Below are positions 17,199 through 25,966 of a DNA stretch of 64,000 bases, piece after piece (position 1 is the stretch's first letter; each line of letters begins with the position of its first letter). The notes below the pieces were generated by a model. The model had not been told where the DNA came from, searched no databases, and saw nothing but the letters and a program-made list of their open reading frames with translations. This DNA comes from Candidatus Obscuribacterales bacterium (lineage in GTDB: Bacteria; Cyanobacteriota; Vampirovibrionia; Obscuribacterales; Obscuribacteraceae), in the NCBI GenBank assembly GCA_019637435.1, contig JAHBVO010000002.1, positions 1,403,519 through 1,467,518 of the forward strand, given 5' to 3'. Made by a program: the position numbers and the translations under genes.

Positions 17199-17356
17199 GA
17201 CTTGACGCCGGGGCCCCTTGCGTCCGCTATTTTGGCAGCCGCCGCAGAGGTGTGCGCGCCGCAAATTCCGAAAGGACAAAAGACTGAGATCAACCGAGCG
17301 GCGCTTCCCTGGCTGCCCGGCAACAAGCCTAGCGGACGCAAGCCCAGCGTCAAGTC
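17199..17356. repeat. Long imperfect inverted repeat (about 158 bases)
   Basis: The left arm at 17199-17229 and the right arm at 17330-17356 pair over about 27 bases, with shared blocks GACTTGACGC and TTGCGTCCGCTA. Farther in, GGCAGCC pairs with GGCTGCC and GCCGC with GCGGC. The whole stretch could fold as one long hairpin. It could be a non-coding RNA, a small non-autonomous mobile sequence or a recombination site. It does not show the core sites of an integron attC. Confidence 0.6.
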
Positions 17357-17422
17357 AACTGTTCCACCTGCTCACAGTCATCAGGAACGAGGCCCAGAGC
17401 CCACCTTGTCAACAAACAAAAC

Positions 17423-17458
17423 GACCACATGGTGGATTGATTTCGGCACCATGTGGTC
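17423..17458. repeat. Perfect 12-base inverted repeat
   Basis: GACCACATGGTG at 17423-17434 and CACCATGTGGTC at 17447-17458 pair perfectly around a 12-base loop. A short AAATTTTTG run follows. It may be a terminator on the plus strand or a binding site for a recombinase near the tRNA. Confidence 0.55.
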
Positions 17459-17480
17459 CAAATTTTTGCCTTTCAAACTA

Positions 17481-17507
17481 CACCCACACTACACCTGGGT
17501 GGTTTTT
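17481..17507 (+). terminator. Possible short hairpin with T-tract
   Basis: CACCCA at 17481-17486 pairs with TGGGTG at 17496-17501, followed by GTTTTT. The stem is only six base pairs and no gene ends just upstream on this strand, so support is weak. Confidence 0.3.
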
Positions 17508-17518
17508 CCTACCCCAAT

Positions 17519-17563
17519 AAAAAAACGGCTCCTCGTCGCGGAACCGCTTGGATTGAGCCGTTT
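17519..17563 (-). terminator. Terminator of tRNA-Arg
   Basis: On the minus strand AAACGGCTC (plus 17555-17563) pairs with GAGCCGTTT (plus 17523-17531), followed by a run of seven T (plus 17519-17525 is all A). It lies immediately downstream of the tRNA 3' end. Confidence 0.7.
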
Positions 17564-17569
17564 AATATG

Positions 17570-17643
17570 CCTGCCCGGTAAGACTCGAACTTACGACCTC
17601 ATGGTTCGTAGCCATGCGCTCTATCCAACTGGGCTACGGGCAG
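17570..17643 (-). tRNA. tRNA-Arg (anticodon ACG)
   Basis: The minus strand folds as a standard cloverleaf. The 7-base acceptor stem is CTGCCCG/CGGGCAG. The D arm has AGTTGGATA. The anticodon stem is CATGG/CCATG with loop CTACGAA (ACG, decoding CGT/CGC). The T arm is GTAAG-TTCGAGT-CTTAC. The discriminator base is G and CCA is not encoded. The 3' end faces the accessory region, the arrangement expected when an element integrates into the 3' end of a tRNA gene. Confidence 0.93.
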
Positions 17644-17751
17644 ATATGGGGGATTTGCTGTCCCATTGCTTTAGAATCTTACCACAGTCAGCAAGCTGTC
17701 TTTCGGTGAGTGCAAAGACTTTGAAACATCGTGATAATCAACGATACCTTG

Positions 17752-18351
17752 TCAATGTCCTCGCGCCCAGTGCAGCACGCTACCGCGCACCTTGGTCTTC
17801 GATTGCATGTTCGACGCGCCGGCGGTTTGCTGCGGAGCTTGAGCCGCCGCGCCCGGATTGTATCCTTTATAGGGCGAATATGCCTTCGCCGCTGTCACTG
17901 GCGGTTTCGTCGCCGCAGTGCTGACCGGCTTCTTGCTATCAGCCTTCACTTTTAGCTGTCCGGTTTTGGCGCTTTTGCTCTTCTTCACGGGCAATGGACC
18001 CGGATCTTTGGGCGGCACGCCGTTGACGACCTGAGGCAGGCTGGTGGTTGGACCGCTCTGCATCTGGCTGGAGTAGCTTTGAAAACCGGCCCGCGGCAGT
18101 GCCATTGGGCGCGCCGGGAGCGCTCCCATGCCCTGTCCCGGCTGCCCGCCCTGTGGAAACGTGCGCTGATCGTTGACTAGCGGCGCATCGTCAGTGATCT
18201 GCACCTGCTGGCGCGCCATGTAAAAGTGTTTCAACCCCTGAGCTGATGCCGGTTGTGTTGTCATTAGGACCGCACCAGTAACTAAACCGACTGCTGCTAA
18301 CGATAAGCAGAGCGGGGTGTTTCGGTTTTTATTAAGTGTAAATTTCGCCAT
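17752..18351 (-). CDS. Exported Pro/Lys/Ala-rich protein of unknown function
   Basis: A 199-residue protein with a signal peptide: basic MAKFTLNKNR, a hydrophobic core about residues 14-30, and a likely cut after QPASA near residue 37. The mature part is low in predicted structure, rich in Pro, Gln, Lys and Ala, without cysteine pairs or recognisable domain. It is probably periplasmic or wall-associated. It lies 108 bases beyond the 5' end of the tRNA gene on the same strand. I recognise no family. Confidence 0.65.
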   Translation of the reverse strand: MAKFTLNKNRNTPLCLSLAAVGLVTGAVLMTTQPASAQGLKHFYMARQQVQITDDAPLVNDQRTFPQGGQPGQGMGALPARPMALPRAGFQSYSSQMQSGPTTSLPQVVNGVPPKDPGPLPVKKSKSAKTGQLKVKADSKKPVSTAATKPPVTAAKAYSPYKGYNPGAAAQAPQQTAGASNMQSKTKVRGSVLHWARGH

Positions 18352-18607
18352 GATTTTCCAAGAGATAAACCGACCTTTAGTTCAGTTTAATGTGATTAGA
18401 TTGTTGATGTCAAGGAAACACGTGAAAGGTTCAGGGTTTTGGAGCATTTTCCATTAATTTTGCCCTGTCCTTCGTGTCCTCGTTCGTGATAAACATGACT
18501 GTCCGCGCTACTTATTGTTTCCGGCGCCGCTGCCTTAAACGCCCACACGGGTCAGGCTGCCAAGGTCATGCTAAACTTGCGTGCGGTAATACCGAGAGAC
18601 AGGCGAG

Positions 18608-19459
18608 ATGACGAATTCGGTCATGAACGAACAACGCGAAGCTGTGAAAACCCGCAAAAGACTGGGTCTTCTGGCGGGTGGAGGAAAGCTGCCCGGCATT
18701 CTTGCGCAGAGTGCGAAGAATAAGGGCTACGATGTCACCGCCTTCACCATGGCTGAGGAAGCGCCTGCTCGTGTCGGTCCGCATTGCGTCAAAGTTATCG
18801 AGATTGCGCCCGGTCAGTTGGGGCGAAACATGGAGCTCATCAAGAAAGAAGGGCTCGAAGAAATTGTTTTTATCGGAAAGATGCACAAGGCAGAGTTGCT
18901 CAAGTCGGCGTTCAAGCTCGACTGGACCGCTGTTCGCGAACTCAGCAAACTGACGGATTTTTCGGATGATGCGATTCAGTCGTTGGCTGGTGATCTGGCG
19001 GAGCGGCATGGCGTCAAGGTTTTGACCCAATCTGAGTTCTTGAAACACATATTCCCGGATGTTGGAGTTTTGACGAAACGCCAACCGACAGCCGATGAGT
19101 ACGTCGACATCGAGTACGGCATCAATATTGCCCGCGAGCTGGCTAGAATTCACATCGGTCAGACCGTGGTCGTGAAGGACAGAATGATTCTGGCGATTGA
19201 AGCCATCGAGGGGACAGACGCTGCAATCAGGCGCGGTGTGCAGCTTGCCGGTGGACCTGTGGTCGTCTGTAAGGTTCCTAAAAAAGGAAAAGACCCTCGC
19301 TTCGACACGCCGACAGTTGGCATGAACACCCTGGAAGCGATGGTTGCATCGAAGCCCGGCGGCGTGCTCGCGGTTGCCGCAAATGAAGTTCTTGTGGTGG
19401 AAGAGCAGGAAATGGCTGCCTTTGCCGATCGGCACAGCATATCTATGGTTTCTGTTTAG
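18608..19459 (+). CDS. lpxI: UDP-2,3-diacylglucosamine pyrophosphatase LpxI
   Basis: A 283-residue protein matching the LpxI (DUF1009) family, which hydrolyses UDP-2,3-diacylglucosamine to lipid X in lipid A synthesis. Family landmarks are LGLLAGGGKLPGILA near the N terminus, the middle FIGKMHK segment, and the C-terminal RFDTPTVGMNTLEAMVASKPGG. It is cytosolic with no signal peptide. It implies a lipid A-containing outer membrane. The gene stands alone here, without other lpx genes. The start could also be the ATG at 18623. Confidence 0.9.
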   Translation: MTNSVMNEQREAVKTRKRLGLLAGGGKLPGILAQSAKNKGYDVTAFTMAEEAPARVGPHCVKVIEIAPGQLGRNMELIKKEGLEEIVFIGKMHKAELLKSAFKLDWTAVRELSKLTDFSDDAIQSLAGDLAERHGVKVLTQSEFLKHIFPDVGVLTKRQPTADEYVDIEYGINIARELARIHIGQTVVVKDRMILAIEAIEGTDAAIRRGVQLAGGPVVVCKVPKKGKDPRFDTPTVGMNTLEAMVASKPGGVLAVAANEVLVVEEQEMAAFADRHSISMVSV

Positions 19460-19905
19460 CGTCGCTGCTGGCGGTTTTCCTCGCGTCTGGCGGCGGTTTC
19501 CAACTAATGATTCAGGCCAGAATCTTAAGGCAAGCTGAAACCTTGTCGAAGTCAGCACGGCCGGGAACATCATTTTCAACGCGGCGTCTTCGACAACATC
19601 CAATCGGTTCCGACCGTTTGTTCACCGCTAATGCCTACTGAGCGGGGTAGGGTTTCTGCAGGAATCCAGATAAGTAGGCACGATTTGGACCACCAAAATC
19701 GATGTTGCCAGACCGGACCAAACCGGACCAAACCGGACCCGATGCGGCAAATGACCAGAAGACGCTCCGGCTGGCGGCGTCGCTGGGGAAAACACTAAAG
19801 ATGCGACAGGAAATACGATCTGTAGGTTCGCGCGGCAATGGTGTCATAATAAGAGCTGCCGATTGAAAGCATGTTGTCTCGTTCGTTTTGCCAGGCGGTT
19901 TTCGT
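19460..19905. other. Intergenic region with 10-base direct repeats
   Basis: No gene is convincing. A triple direct repeat of about 10 bases (unit ACCGGACCAA) lies at 19712-19739. The rest is unremarkable and presumably holds the promoter of the next gene. Confidence 0.4.
19712..19739. repeat. Three tandem copies of a 10-base unit
   Basis: ACCGGACCAA is repeated nearly exactly three times, the last copy truncated and variant. It lies about 170 bases before the next gene and could be a regulator site or slippage product. Confidence 0.6.
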
Positions 19906-21369
19906 ATGTTTGTACCAGGGTCTTTTCATAAACGTTTAGCGGGTGCAGTAGCAGTCGCGCTGACTTGCAGTGTGACTTCTGCGAACTTGAGCGCGATCGC
20001 CGCGCCTGGAACGTCCACCAGCTCTGCCACCACGAATGCCAAGCAAACTGGCACCAGTTCAGCAAGTACGAAGGACTCCCAAGCTGCCACAAGTTCTGCA
20101 AAGACGAAGGACCCAACTGCCACCGCTGCTGCTACCAGCACTGCCACCAATTCTGCTGCCACCAGTTCTGCTGCCACCAGTTCTGCAAACACGAAGGACC
20201 CGCAAACTGCCGCCGCTGCCACCAGCTCTGCTGCTACGAATGCCACGCAAACTGCCACCAAATCTGCCACCAAAGCTGGCACGCAAACGGCGAGCGGAGA
20301 TGCCACCAAGGGTAATGCTTCTGATGGTGCAAAATCTGATACCACAGGCGAGGCTTCTGAAAAGACAAGCAGTGTAGAAAGTGGCACCGCAGGTAGTGTT
20401 ACAGCCAAGCAGGCAAGTTTGGTGACTCCGCTTGACTCTGCGGTTCAGGACGAAGAATATTTTGCCAATCAGAGTAAACAGCAAATTGCATTGATGCAGC
20501 AGCACCAGGCGGTTCAGCACTTTGATGCCTCTAAGTATTATTCCAAAATCAATAATATGGAACTAGCCGAATTGGAATTGCGCTCGGCGATCATGTACAT
20601 GCCTAATCTCAAGATTGCGCATCGCGACTACTGTTTAGTTGCATTCATGCGCGGGAAACCTATGCGCGCGTTCGCCGAGTTTCTAATGGTCCTCGGTTTG
20701 TGCGAGCCGATTCCGCTAAGTGAACAACAACAGCGCGACCTGCGCATCGAAGCCGCTCAAGCGCACTACAAGCGCGGGGTCGAGCAGGCACAAAAGTCAG
20801 ATTGGAATGAAGCAATTTCTGAATTGCTGTGGTCGCGAACCTATTTGCCGAACGATGTGGCGATTCACAGGTCGCTTGCGTTCGCTTACGCCAGCAAAGG
20901 CGACTTCAAACGTGCAGAGGAATACTATCAATCGACGTTCTCGATCGATCCGAGCGACGCCTTTGCTCATGCGGACTTTGCCTACTTGCTCGATAAAAAC
21001 GGTAAGAAGGACGAAGCGATGGCGGAGATGTCCAAGGCTGTCAAAGTCGATCCTGATTCGACGGCGCTTCATGTGGATCTCGGTTGGTTGGCGCAATCCA
21101 AGGGCGATCTGGCTAAAGCCGAAACCGAGTTTCGCGCTGCTCTGAAGAACAGCCCTCAGTACTCGTCCTTGTGGTATCAGCTCGGTCAGCTTCTGGAAAA
21201 GAAGGGCGACAAGACCGAGGCACGGATTGCTTATGTAACTGCACTCAAGAAGGAACCCAGCAACAGTGACGCGAAAACAGCGCTGGCATCGCTGGATGAG
21301 GACGGAAAATTAGGGGCGGTGACTGAACCGAAGCCCGCCGCAGATACATCGAAACAGACCAAGCTGTAA
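19906..21369 (+). CDS. Exported TPR protein with Ala/Thr/Ser-rich repeat region
   Basis: A 487-residue protein. A signal peptide spans residues 1 to about 33 (core LAGAVAVALTCSVTSANLSAIA). Residues about 34-170 are low complexity, rich in Ala, Thr and Ser with recurring TKDxxxxA blocks. The C-terminal half carries at least five TPR repeats, for example KGDFKRAEEYYQSTFSIDPS and KGDLAKAETEFRAALKNSP. It likely scaffolds proteins in the periplasm or at the outer surface. I place the start at ATG 19906, which gives a clean signal peptide; a TTG at 19888 would add six residues. Confidence 0.75.
   Translation: MFVPGSFHKRLAGAVAVALTCSVTSANLSAIAAPGTSTSSATTNAKQTGTSSASTKDSQAATSSAKTKDPTATAAATSTATNSAATSSAATSSANTKDPQTAAAATSSAATNATQTATKSATKAGTQTASGDATKGNASDGAKSDTTGEASEKTSSVESGTAGSVTAKQASLVTPLDSAVQDEEYFANQSKQQIALMQQHQAVQHFDASKYYSKINNMELAELELRSAIMYMPNLKIAHRDYCLVAFMRGKPMRAFAEFLMVLGLCEPIPLSEQQQRDLRIEAAQAHYKRGVEQAQKSDWNEAISELLWSRTYLPNDVAIHRSLAFAYASKGDFKRAEEYYQSTFSIDPSDAFAHADFAYLLDKNGKKDEAMAEMSKAVKVDPDSTALHVDLGWLAQSKGDLAKAETEFRAALKNSPQYSSLWYQLGQLLEKKGDKTEARIAYVTALKKEPSNSDAKTALASLDEDGKLGAVTEPKPAADTSKQTKL
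20151..20186 (+). repeat. In-frame 15-base tandem repeat
   Basis: Two exact copies and a partial third of a 15-base unit (TTCTGCTGCCACCAG) encode repeated SAATS residues inside the low-complexity region of the TPR protein. Changes in copy number would stay in frame. Confidence 0.7.
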
Positions 21370-21499
21370 TATTGACAGCTTGAATGTCCGAAAGACAGTG
21401 CCCATTGGGCTTTGCGGGCGTTCGTAGTTTCCCCAATGACATACGCTAGCCCAGTGCCTATCATGCTAGTCACACACTGCGCATAGGCATTGAGTTACT

Positions 21500-22690
21500 T
21501 TGGGTTCCGAGTTTGGGTTTAGAGATGAGCCATCCAGCACTGAGAATGTGCTCAAGGCTACGCGCGACCTGATCGCGGAGACGCCGACGTCACTCTATAA
21601 CCAGCTCAGCGACGATATGCGCAACCCGGGGAAACTGGCGACCACCTTTGGAGTGTCAACTGCTGCCGGTTTCGGAATGACAGCTTTGCTTTCGAAGGCC
21701 CCCAAGGTCGGTGGTCTTGTCGTCGCCGGTGTAGCCGGTTATGAGGCTGTGCGATATGGCAGTCACGGTTTAGACTTCATCGGTCAGGCGGCTGATGCGA
21801 ACACCGACTTTCAGCGAAAACAGCTTGTCGACCGCTACTCCAAGGGTCTGGCTCGCGAAGGCGCCACTATGCTTGAGGCTACGCCGGGGATGCTTCTTGG
21901 AGGTTCGCTCGCTGTGAAAGCGGTCGGCATGCCGAATTCATACAAAGCCATCGGAAATATGATTGAGCGCAATACTCCTCAGTCAGTCAAAAACGCCACT
22001 GCCGCTTCGAAGGAGTTTGTTGCCGAGCAATGGGCGTTTCGCGGACCAGGCAAAATGCAGTTGCCGTCCGGAATTCTGCACGCCGATGGAAAAGTGAACG
22101 CTCTTGATCTTGGCGAAATGCTTGCGTCAAAACATCCGTGGCAAGGCGTGGAAACCGGTCGATCCGTCGATCTATTGCGAATGAAAATCAGCAAGCCTAT
22201 CATCGGGAAAGCAGAGTCGATTGATCCTGGTTTCAGCGACAAGCCAGGACGTATCTTGTTTCACACGCACGGCCCTGAGAGTCCGATTGGAACTCGCCCC
22301 GGGCAGTTTGATCTGGTCGCGACTCAAGATCTGGGTATCGTTTCAAGAGGCAGTCAGCGTGCCTATTTCGTAGGACAAGCGCGTGAGTTTAACGCCGCTG
22401 TTAAGGCTGGAACAGCAGAAACTTTTTCACCGAAACTGCAAACGCTTGTGCTCGATACCGAGCGGCAGACAGCGTTTACGCTGGAGTCGGTCTGGCTTCC
22501 TCGTTTGCAAAGTTGGCAGCCGGCCGTTCCGAAATTCGTCGACTATCAGGCGGCGCAAAACTCGCTGCGCAGCATCAACATCACCAAGCCCTGGGAGCAA
22601 ATTGCGGAGCTGCCCGTGCTGCCGAGTATACGAGGACAGAACATCGACTTCACCTCCCTCAACTGGCTGAAAACCGGCACCATTCGCTGA
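21500..22690 (+). CDS. Protein of unknown function with JAB-like HTH motif
   Basis: A 396-residue protein. Residues about 45-80 and 125-145 are Gly/Ala-rich hydrophobic stretches, possibly membrane-associated. The C-terminal half has RILFHTHGPESPIGTRPGQFD at about 252-272. This resembles the metal-binding HxH...(S)xxD signature of JAB/DUF4329 peptidase-like domains, though the usual Ser is not obvious. I do not recognise the full protein. The start is uncertain: no ATG lies near the N terminus, and TTG at 21500 or GTG at 21548 are the choices after the in-frame stop at 21491. Confidence 0.6.
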   Translation: MGSEFGFRDEPSSTENVLKATRDLIAETPTSLYNQLSDDMRNPGKLATTFGVSTAAGFGMTALLSKAPKVGGLVVAGVAGYEAVRYGSHGLDFIGQAADANTDFQRKQLVDRYSKGLAREGATMLEATPGMLLGGSLAVKAVGMPNSYKAIGNMIERNTPQSVKNATAASKEFVAEQWAFRGPGKMQLPSGILHADGKVNALDLGEMLASKHPWQGVETGRSVDLLRMKISKPIIGKAESIDPGFSDKPGRILFHTHGPESPIGTRPGQFDLVATQDLGIVSRGSQRAYFVGQAREFNAAVKAGTAETFSPKLQTLVLDTERQTAFTLESVWLPRLQSWQPAVPKFVDYQAAQNSLRSINITKPWEQIAELPVLPSIRGQNIDFTSLNWLKTGTIR

Positions 22691-22972
22691 TGCTTTACAC
22701 AATCTTGATATAGACATCTCGAAACATTTGTAGAATGTAGCGTTGACAAGCTTCCGAAGAGCCTTTCTACGCCCGGTTTCCGATTGTGTAAAGCTGCCAA
22801 GCGAGAATCGTTGACAGTTAATGGAACATCGAGTCCAATCTATTAGAATAGCCGCAACCGGCTTGGTAGCCGGATGTAGCGCTACTGGATATACAGGTTC
22901 GCTTTAACGACTTCTTGTCGCGAATTGCGTTTTGCTTGGGCGTTAGTTGTTTGAACGTTGGGAGGTACAGTC

Positions 22973-23404
22973 GTGGCCGTCGCTGAAGGCATGAAATCAC
23001 ACACAAAGTATCTCGTGTTCGATACCAAGAAGAGGCGCGAATACATCCGTCTCACAGACGATGTAAAAGACTTTCTAGACGAGAGTGGTATCAAAGAAGG
23101 TTTCATTCTTGTATCTGCAATGCACATCACCGCCGGCGTTTATATCAATGATTGGGAAAACGGACTCATCAAAGATATAGACGAATGGCTTGAAAAACTT
23201 GCTCCCGTAAATCCTGATTACCATCATCACAACACCGGCGAAGATAACGGAGATGCTCATCTGAAGCGCATCTTGATCAATCATCAGGTTATGGTTCCCG
23301 TCACCGAAGGCAAACTAGACCTCGGTCCATGGGAGCAAATTTTCTATGCGGAGTTCGATGGACAGCGGAAAAAGCGAGTGATTCTTAAGGCGATTGGAAT
23401 TTAA
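22973..23404 (+). CDS. YjbQ/UPF0047 family protein
   Basis: A 143-residue single-domain protein of the YjbQ family. Landmarks are SAMHITAGVYINDWENGL, the His-rich YHHHNTGEDNGDAHLK and the end GPWEQIFYAEFDG. Some members have been reported to have secondary thiamine phosphate synthase activity; the physiological role is uncertain. Length is normal and the protein is cytosolic. The start is GTG at 22973 because GGAGGT at 22961-22966 lies six bases upstream, although the frame continues back to a TTG. It stands 97 bases before glutamine synthetase. Confidence 0.85.
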   Translation: MAVAEGMKSHTKYLVFDTKKRREYIRLTDDVKDFLDESGIKEGFILVSAMHITAGVYINDWENGLIKDIDEWLEKLAPVNPDYHHHNTGEDNGDAHLKRILINHQVMVPVTEGKLDLGPWEQIFYAEFDGQRKKRVILKAIGI

Positions 23405-23409
23405 CGGCG

Positions 23410-23426
23410 CGGTTTGTTTCAAACCG
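23410..23426. repeat. Small perfect hairpin between yjbQ-like gene and glnN
   Basis: CGGTTTG and CAAACCG pair around TTT, six bases after the stop of the YjbQ-family gene. It lacks a directly adjacent T-tract, so it may be a weak terminator or a regulator site for the glutamine synthetase gene. Confidence 0.4.
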
Positions 23427-23500
23427 AAATTGGTTTTATATGGTACGCAAAACTGAATACGGAACGTTTGTAGTGCTGCAAAGCGAGAGGAAAGTCACAT

Positions 23501-25783
23501 ATGCCAGTAAGAGTAGATTCAGAAGGGAAGTTAGCGTCAATGAGAAGTCGCGGGCAAGGTCAAGCTTCGGCACGGCAAGAGGCACTACAGGCGGTGCGCG
23601 GTAGAGAGCCGGTCAGAAGCGGTGTCGACTACACAGTGACACCAGTATCGGAAATCTTCGGCGTTAACGTGTTCAACCGTCACGTCATGCGCACGTTGCT
23701 TCCGAAAAACGTATACAAAGCTCTCGTTCGCTGCCTCGACCATGGCGAGCAACTGGACCCGGCGATGGCAGACATCGTCGCCAACGCTATGAAGGATTGG
23801 GCTCTGGCGAGAGGCGCCACCCACTTCACCCACTGGTTCCATCCGATGAGTGAAGCCACCGCTGAGAAGCATGATTCCTTCCTGGTCTCAGGTGGTCACG
23901 AGGGCGGAGCGATTCTCGAATTCTCCGGAAAGCTCTTGATTCAAGGCGAACCGGACGCCTCGAGTTTCCCGTCTGGTGGTATCAGATCGACATTCGAAGC
24001 TCGCGGATATACCGGTTGGGATCCGACCAGCCCGGCGTTCCTGATGGAGAGCACTAACGGAAAAACTCTCTGTATTCCTACAGTTTTCTGCTCCTACAGC
24101 GGACATGCTCTAGACAAGAAGACGCCTTTGCTGCGCTCTCTAGATGCGCTGAACAGATCAGCGGTGCGCCTGTTGCACACGCTCGGTAACAAAGCCGTCA
24201 AGCGTGTTATCAGCACGGTCGGTCCGGAACAAGAGTACTTCTTGATTGACGAAGCGTTTTACCTCGCTCGTCCGGATATCATAAACTGCGGTCGGGCACT
24301 GTTCGGTGCGCGCCCTCCGAAGGGTCAGGAGATGGAAGACCACTACTGGGGTTCCATTAAAGAGCGCGTTCTGGCGTTCATGATGGACGCTGAAAGCGAA
24401 CTCTACAAGCTCGGAGTGCCGGTCAAAACTCGCCACAATGAAGTTGCTCCTGCGCAGTTTGAAGTCGCTCCTGTGTTCGAACAAAGCAACATCGCCTGCG
24501 ACCACAACTTGCTTTTGATGGAAGTATTCAGAAAGACCGCTCAGAAACACGGACTTCGTTGCCTGTTCCACGAGAAGCCCTTCAGTGGTGTCAATGGAAG
24601 TGGCAAACACAACAACTGGTCTATGGCTGACGATGAAGGAAATAATCTTCTCGAGCCAGGTTCGACTCCGCTGGAAAACACACAGTTCCTCGTACTGTTG
24701 ACCGCGGTCTGCCGCGCCGTTAACAAGCACGCAGGTTTGTTGCGTGCCGGCATCGCGCATGCAGGCAATGACCATCGTCTCGGTGCGAACGAAGCGCCTC
24801 CAGCTATCATGAGCATCTACCTGGGTGATCAACTCACCGCTGTCGTGGATGCGCTGATTGCCGGACAGAAGGAGATGAAGAGCGCCCATGGCAAGGTCAA
24901 TCTGAAATTCGGTGTTTCAACACTGCCGGATTTACCGCGTGACGATAGCGACAGAAACAGAACCTCGCCATTCGCGTTTACCGGAAACAAATTCGAGTTC
25001 CGCGCTCTGGGATCGAGCCAATCAATTGCGTTCCCGAATACCTTGCTGAACACCATGGTCGCCGAGTCGATCGACTATATGACCGACGCACTCGAAGATC
25101 TAGTCAAAGGCGGCATGGAGATTAACGCTGCTGCTGAAAAACTGGTTCGTGAAACGCTGAAAGAAAACCAGCGCATTCTGTTCAACGGAGACAACTACTC
25201 CGCCGAATGGCATGATGAAGCGGCTCGTCGTGGTTTGCCGAACTTGCATAACACAGTCGAAGCACTTCCGGAAATCGTCAAAGACGACGCCAAGGAATTG
25301 CTGGTCAAATACGGTGTGCTCTCGGAAGATGAGTTGGTTGGACGCTATAACGTGTTCGTCGCTCAATTCTGCAAAACCGTCAACATCGAATGGTTGCTGA
25401 CCAAGAGCATCGCTCGTACGATGATTCTCCCGGCGGCACTCGAGTATCAGAGCCGCGTTGCATCAACGATCGTTCAAACCAAATCTGCTCTCACTGGTAT
25501 CAATCTGTCGGTCGAAGAGAACATGCTTCGTGATCTCACTGAGAAAATCAGCGAATTGTTGTTGGCGCTAGAGCGTCTGGAACAACCGATGAACAACGCC
25601 GGCAACGGCAACGGTGGTCATGGCCACGGCGACTCTGAAAGCTATGTGATGGCAAAGTTCTATCAGGACGAAGTCATTCCGGCAATGCAAGCCGTGCGCG
25701 ATGCTGCTGACGAACTCGAGGTACTGGTCGATGATTCGATTTGGCCGCTGCCCAAGTTCCGCGAAATGCTCTATATCTACTAG
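23501..25783 (+). CDS. glnN: Glutamine synthetase type III
   Basis: A 760-residue enzyme of the large GSIII class, which makes glutamine from glutamate, ammonia and ATP. Length fits GSIII (about 700-750 residues; GSI and GSII are 350-470). Family-typical parts are the N-terminal FGVNVFNRHVMRTLLPKNVYKAL, the catalytic segments GPEQEYFLID and TRHNEVAPAQFEVAPVFE, and KPFSGVNGSGKHNNWSM with nucleotide and metal ligands. GSIII is common in Bacteroidetes and some Cyanobacteria. A strong terminator follows, so the gene is probably monocistronic. Confidence 0.95.
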   Translation: MPVRVDSEGKLASMRSRGQGQASARQEALQAVRGREPVRSGVDYTVTPVSEIFGVNVFNRHVMRTLLPKNVYKALVRCLDHGEQLDPAMADIVANAMKDWALARGATHFTHWFHPMSEATAEKHDSFLVSGGHEGGAILEFSGKLLIQGEPDASSFPSGGIRSTFEARGYTGWDPTSPAFLMESTNGKTLCIPTVFCSYSGHALDKKTPLLRSLDALNRSAVRLLHTLGNKAVKRVISTVGPEQEYFLIDEAFYLARPDIINCGRALFGARPPKGQEMEDHYWGSIKERVLAFMMDAESELYKLGVPVKTRHNEVAPAQFEVAPVFEQSNIACDHNLLLMEVFRKTAQKHGLRCLFHEKPFSGVNGSGKHNNWSMADDEGNNLLEPGSTPLENTQFLVLLTAVCRAVNKHAGLLRAGIAHAGNDHRLGANEAPPAIMSIYLGDQLTAVVDALIAGQKEMKSAHGKVNLKFGVSTLPDLPRDDSDRNRTSPFAFTGNKFEFRALGSSQSIAFPNTLLNTMVAESIDYMTDALEDLVKGGMEINAAAEKLVRETLKENQRILFNGDNYSAEWHDEAARRGLPNLHNTVEALPEIVKDDAKELLVKYGVLSEDELVGRYNVFVAQFCKTVNIEWLLTKSIARTMILPAALEYQSRVASTIVQTKSALTGINLSVEENMLRDLTEKISELLLALERLEQPMNNAGNGNGGHGHGDSESYVMAKFYQDEVIPAMQAVRDAADELEVLVDDSIWPLPKFREMLYIY

Positions 25784-25811
25784 AGCTCTAACCGCCACCA
25801 TATGCAATGCC

Positions 25812-25840
25812 AAAGGGCGCCGAGTTTTTCGGCGCCCTTT
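25812..25840 (+). terminator. Terminator after glutamine synthetase
   Basis: AAAGGGCGCCGA pairs with TCGGCGCCCTTT around a T-rich loop, about 29 bases after the stop. The stem is very stable, but the T-tract is short on the plus strand. Confidence 0.75.
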
Positions 25841-25966
25841 GACTGATAACTTGCATTTATTAAAGGCATCATATATGGTATTGTCTACTAGGACTTGTCG
25901 TCCTTTCCTTTTACTAAAAGCCGCGCTAAATTTCTCGAAGTTGGTCGGCGCTAGAAAGAGCAATCA

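Larger units (their letters stand above)
17096..17518. other. Structured intergenic region between restriction operon and tRNA-Arg
   Basis: No convincing gene on either strand. Reading frames crossing it run into the tRNA and have no start signals. The stretch contains at least three inverted repeats, listed separately. It lies between the promoter of the accessory operon and the 3' end of a tRNA gene, so it probably holds the right border of the inserted element. Confidence 0.5.

Noticed and set aside
17199..17356. Integron attC site
   Set aside because: The long inverted repeat resembles attC in size, but I do not find paired RYYYAAC/GTTRRRY core sites, and no integron integrase is present.
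17202..17924. Long plus-strand ORF across the tRNA-Arg region
   Set aside because: It runs through the hairpins, the tRNA terminator and the tRNA itself, has no ribosome-binding site and encodes no recognisable domain. It also overlaps the exported-protein gene on the other strand.
18566..19603. Long minus-strand ORF of 345 codons opposite lpxI
   Set aside because: It is a shadow of the lpxI reading frame. lpxI has a clear family match on the plus strand; this ORF encodes no recognisable domain and has no start signal.
24158..24889. Minus-strand ORF of 243 codons within glnN
   Set aside because: It lies fully inside the glutamine synthetase gene and looks like a shadow ORF without start signals or domains.
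24600..25800. Second glutamine synthetase or gene fusion
   Set aside because: The 760-residue length first suggested a fusion, but it matches the normal length and layout of type III glutamine synthetase.
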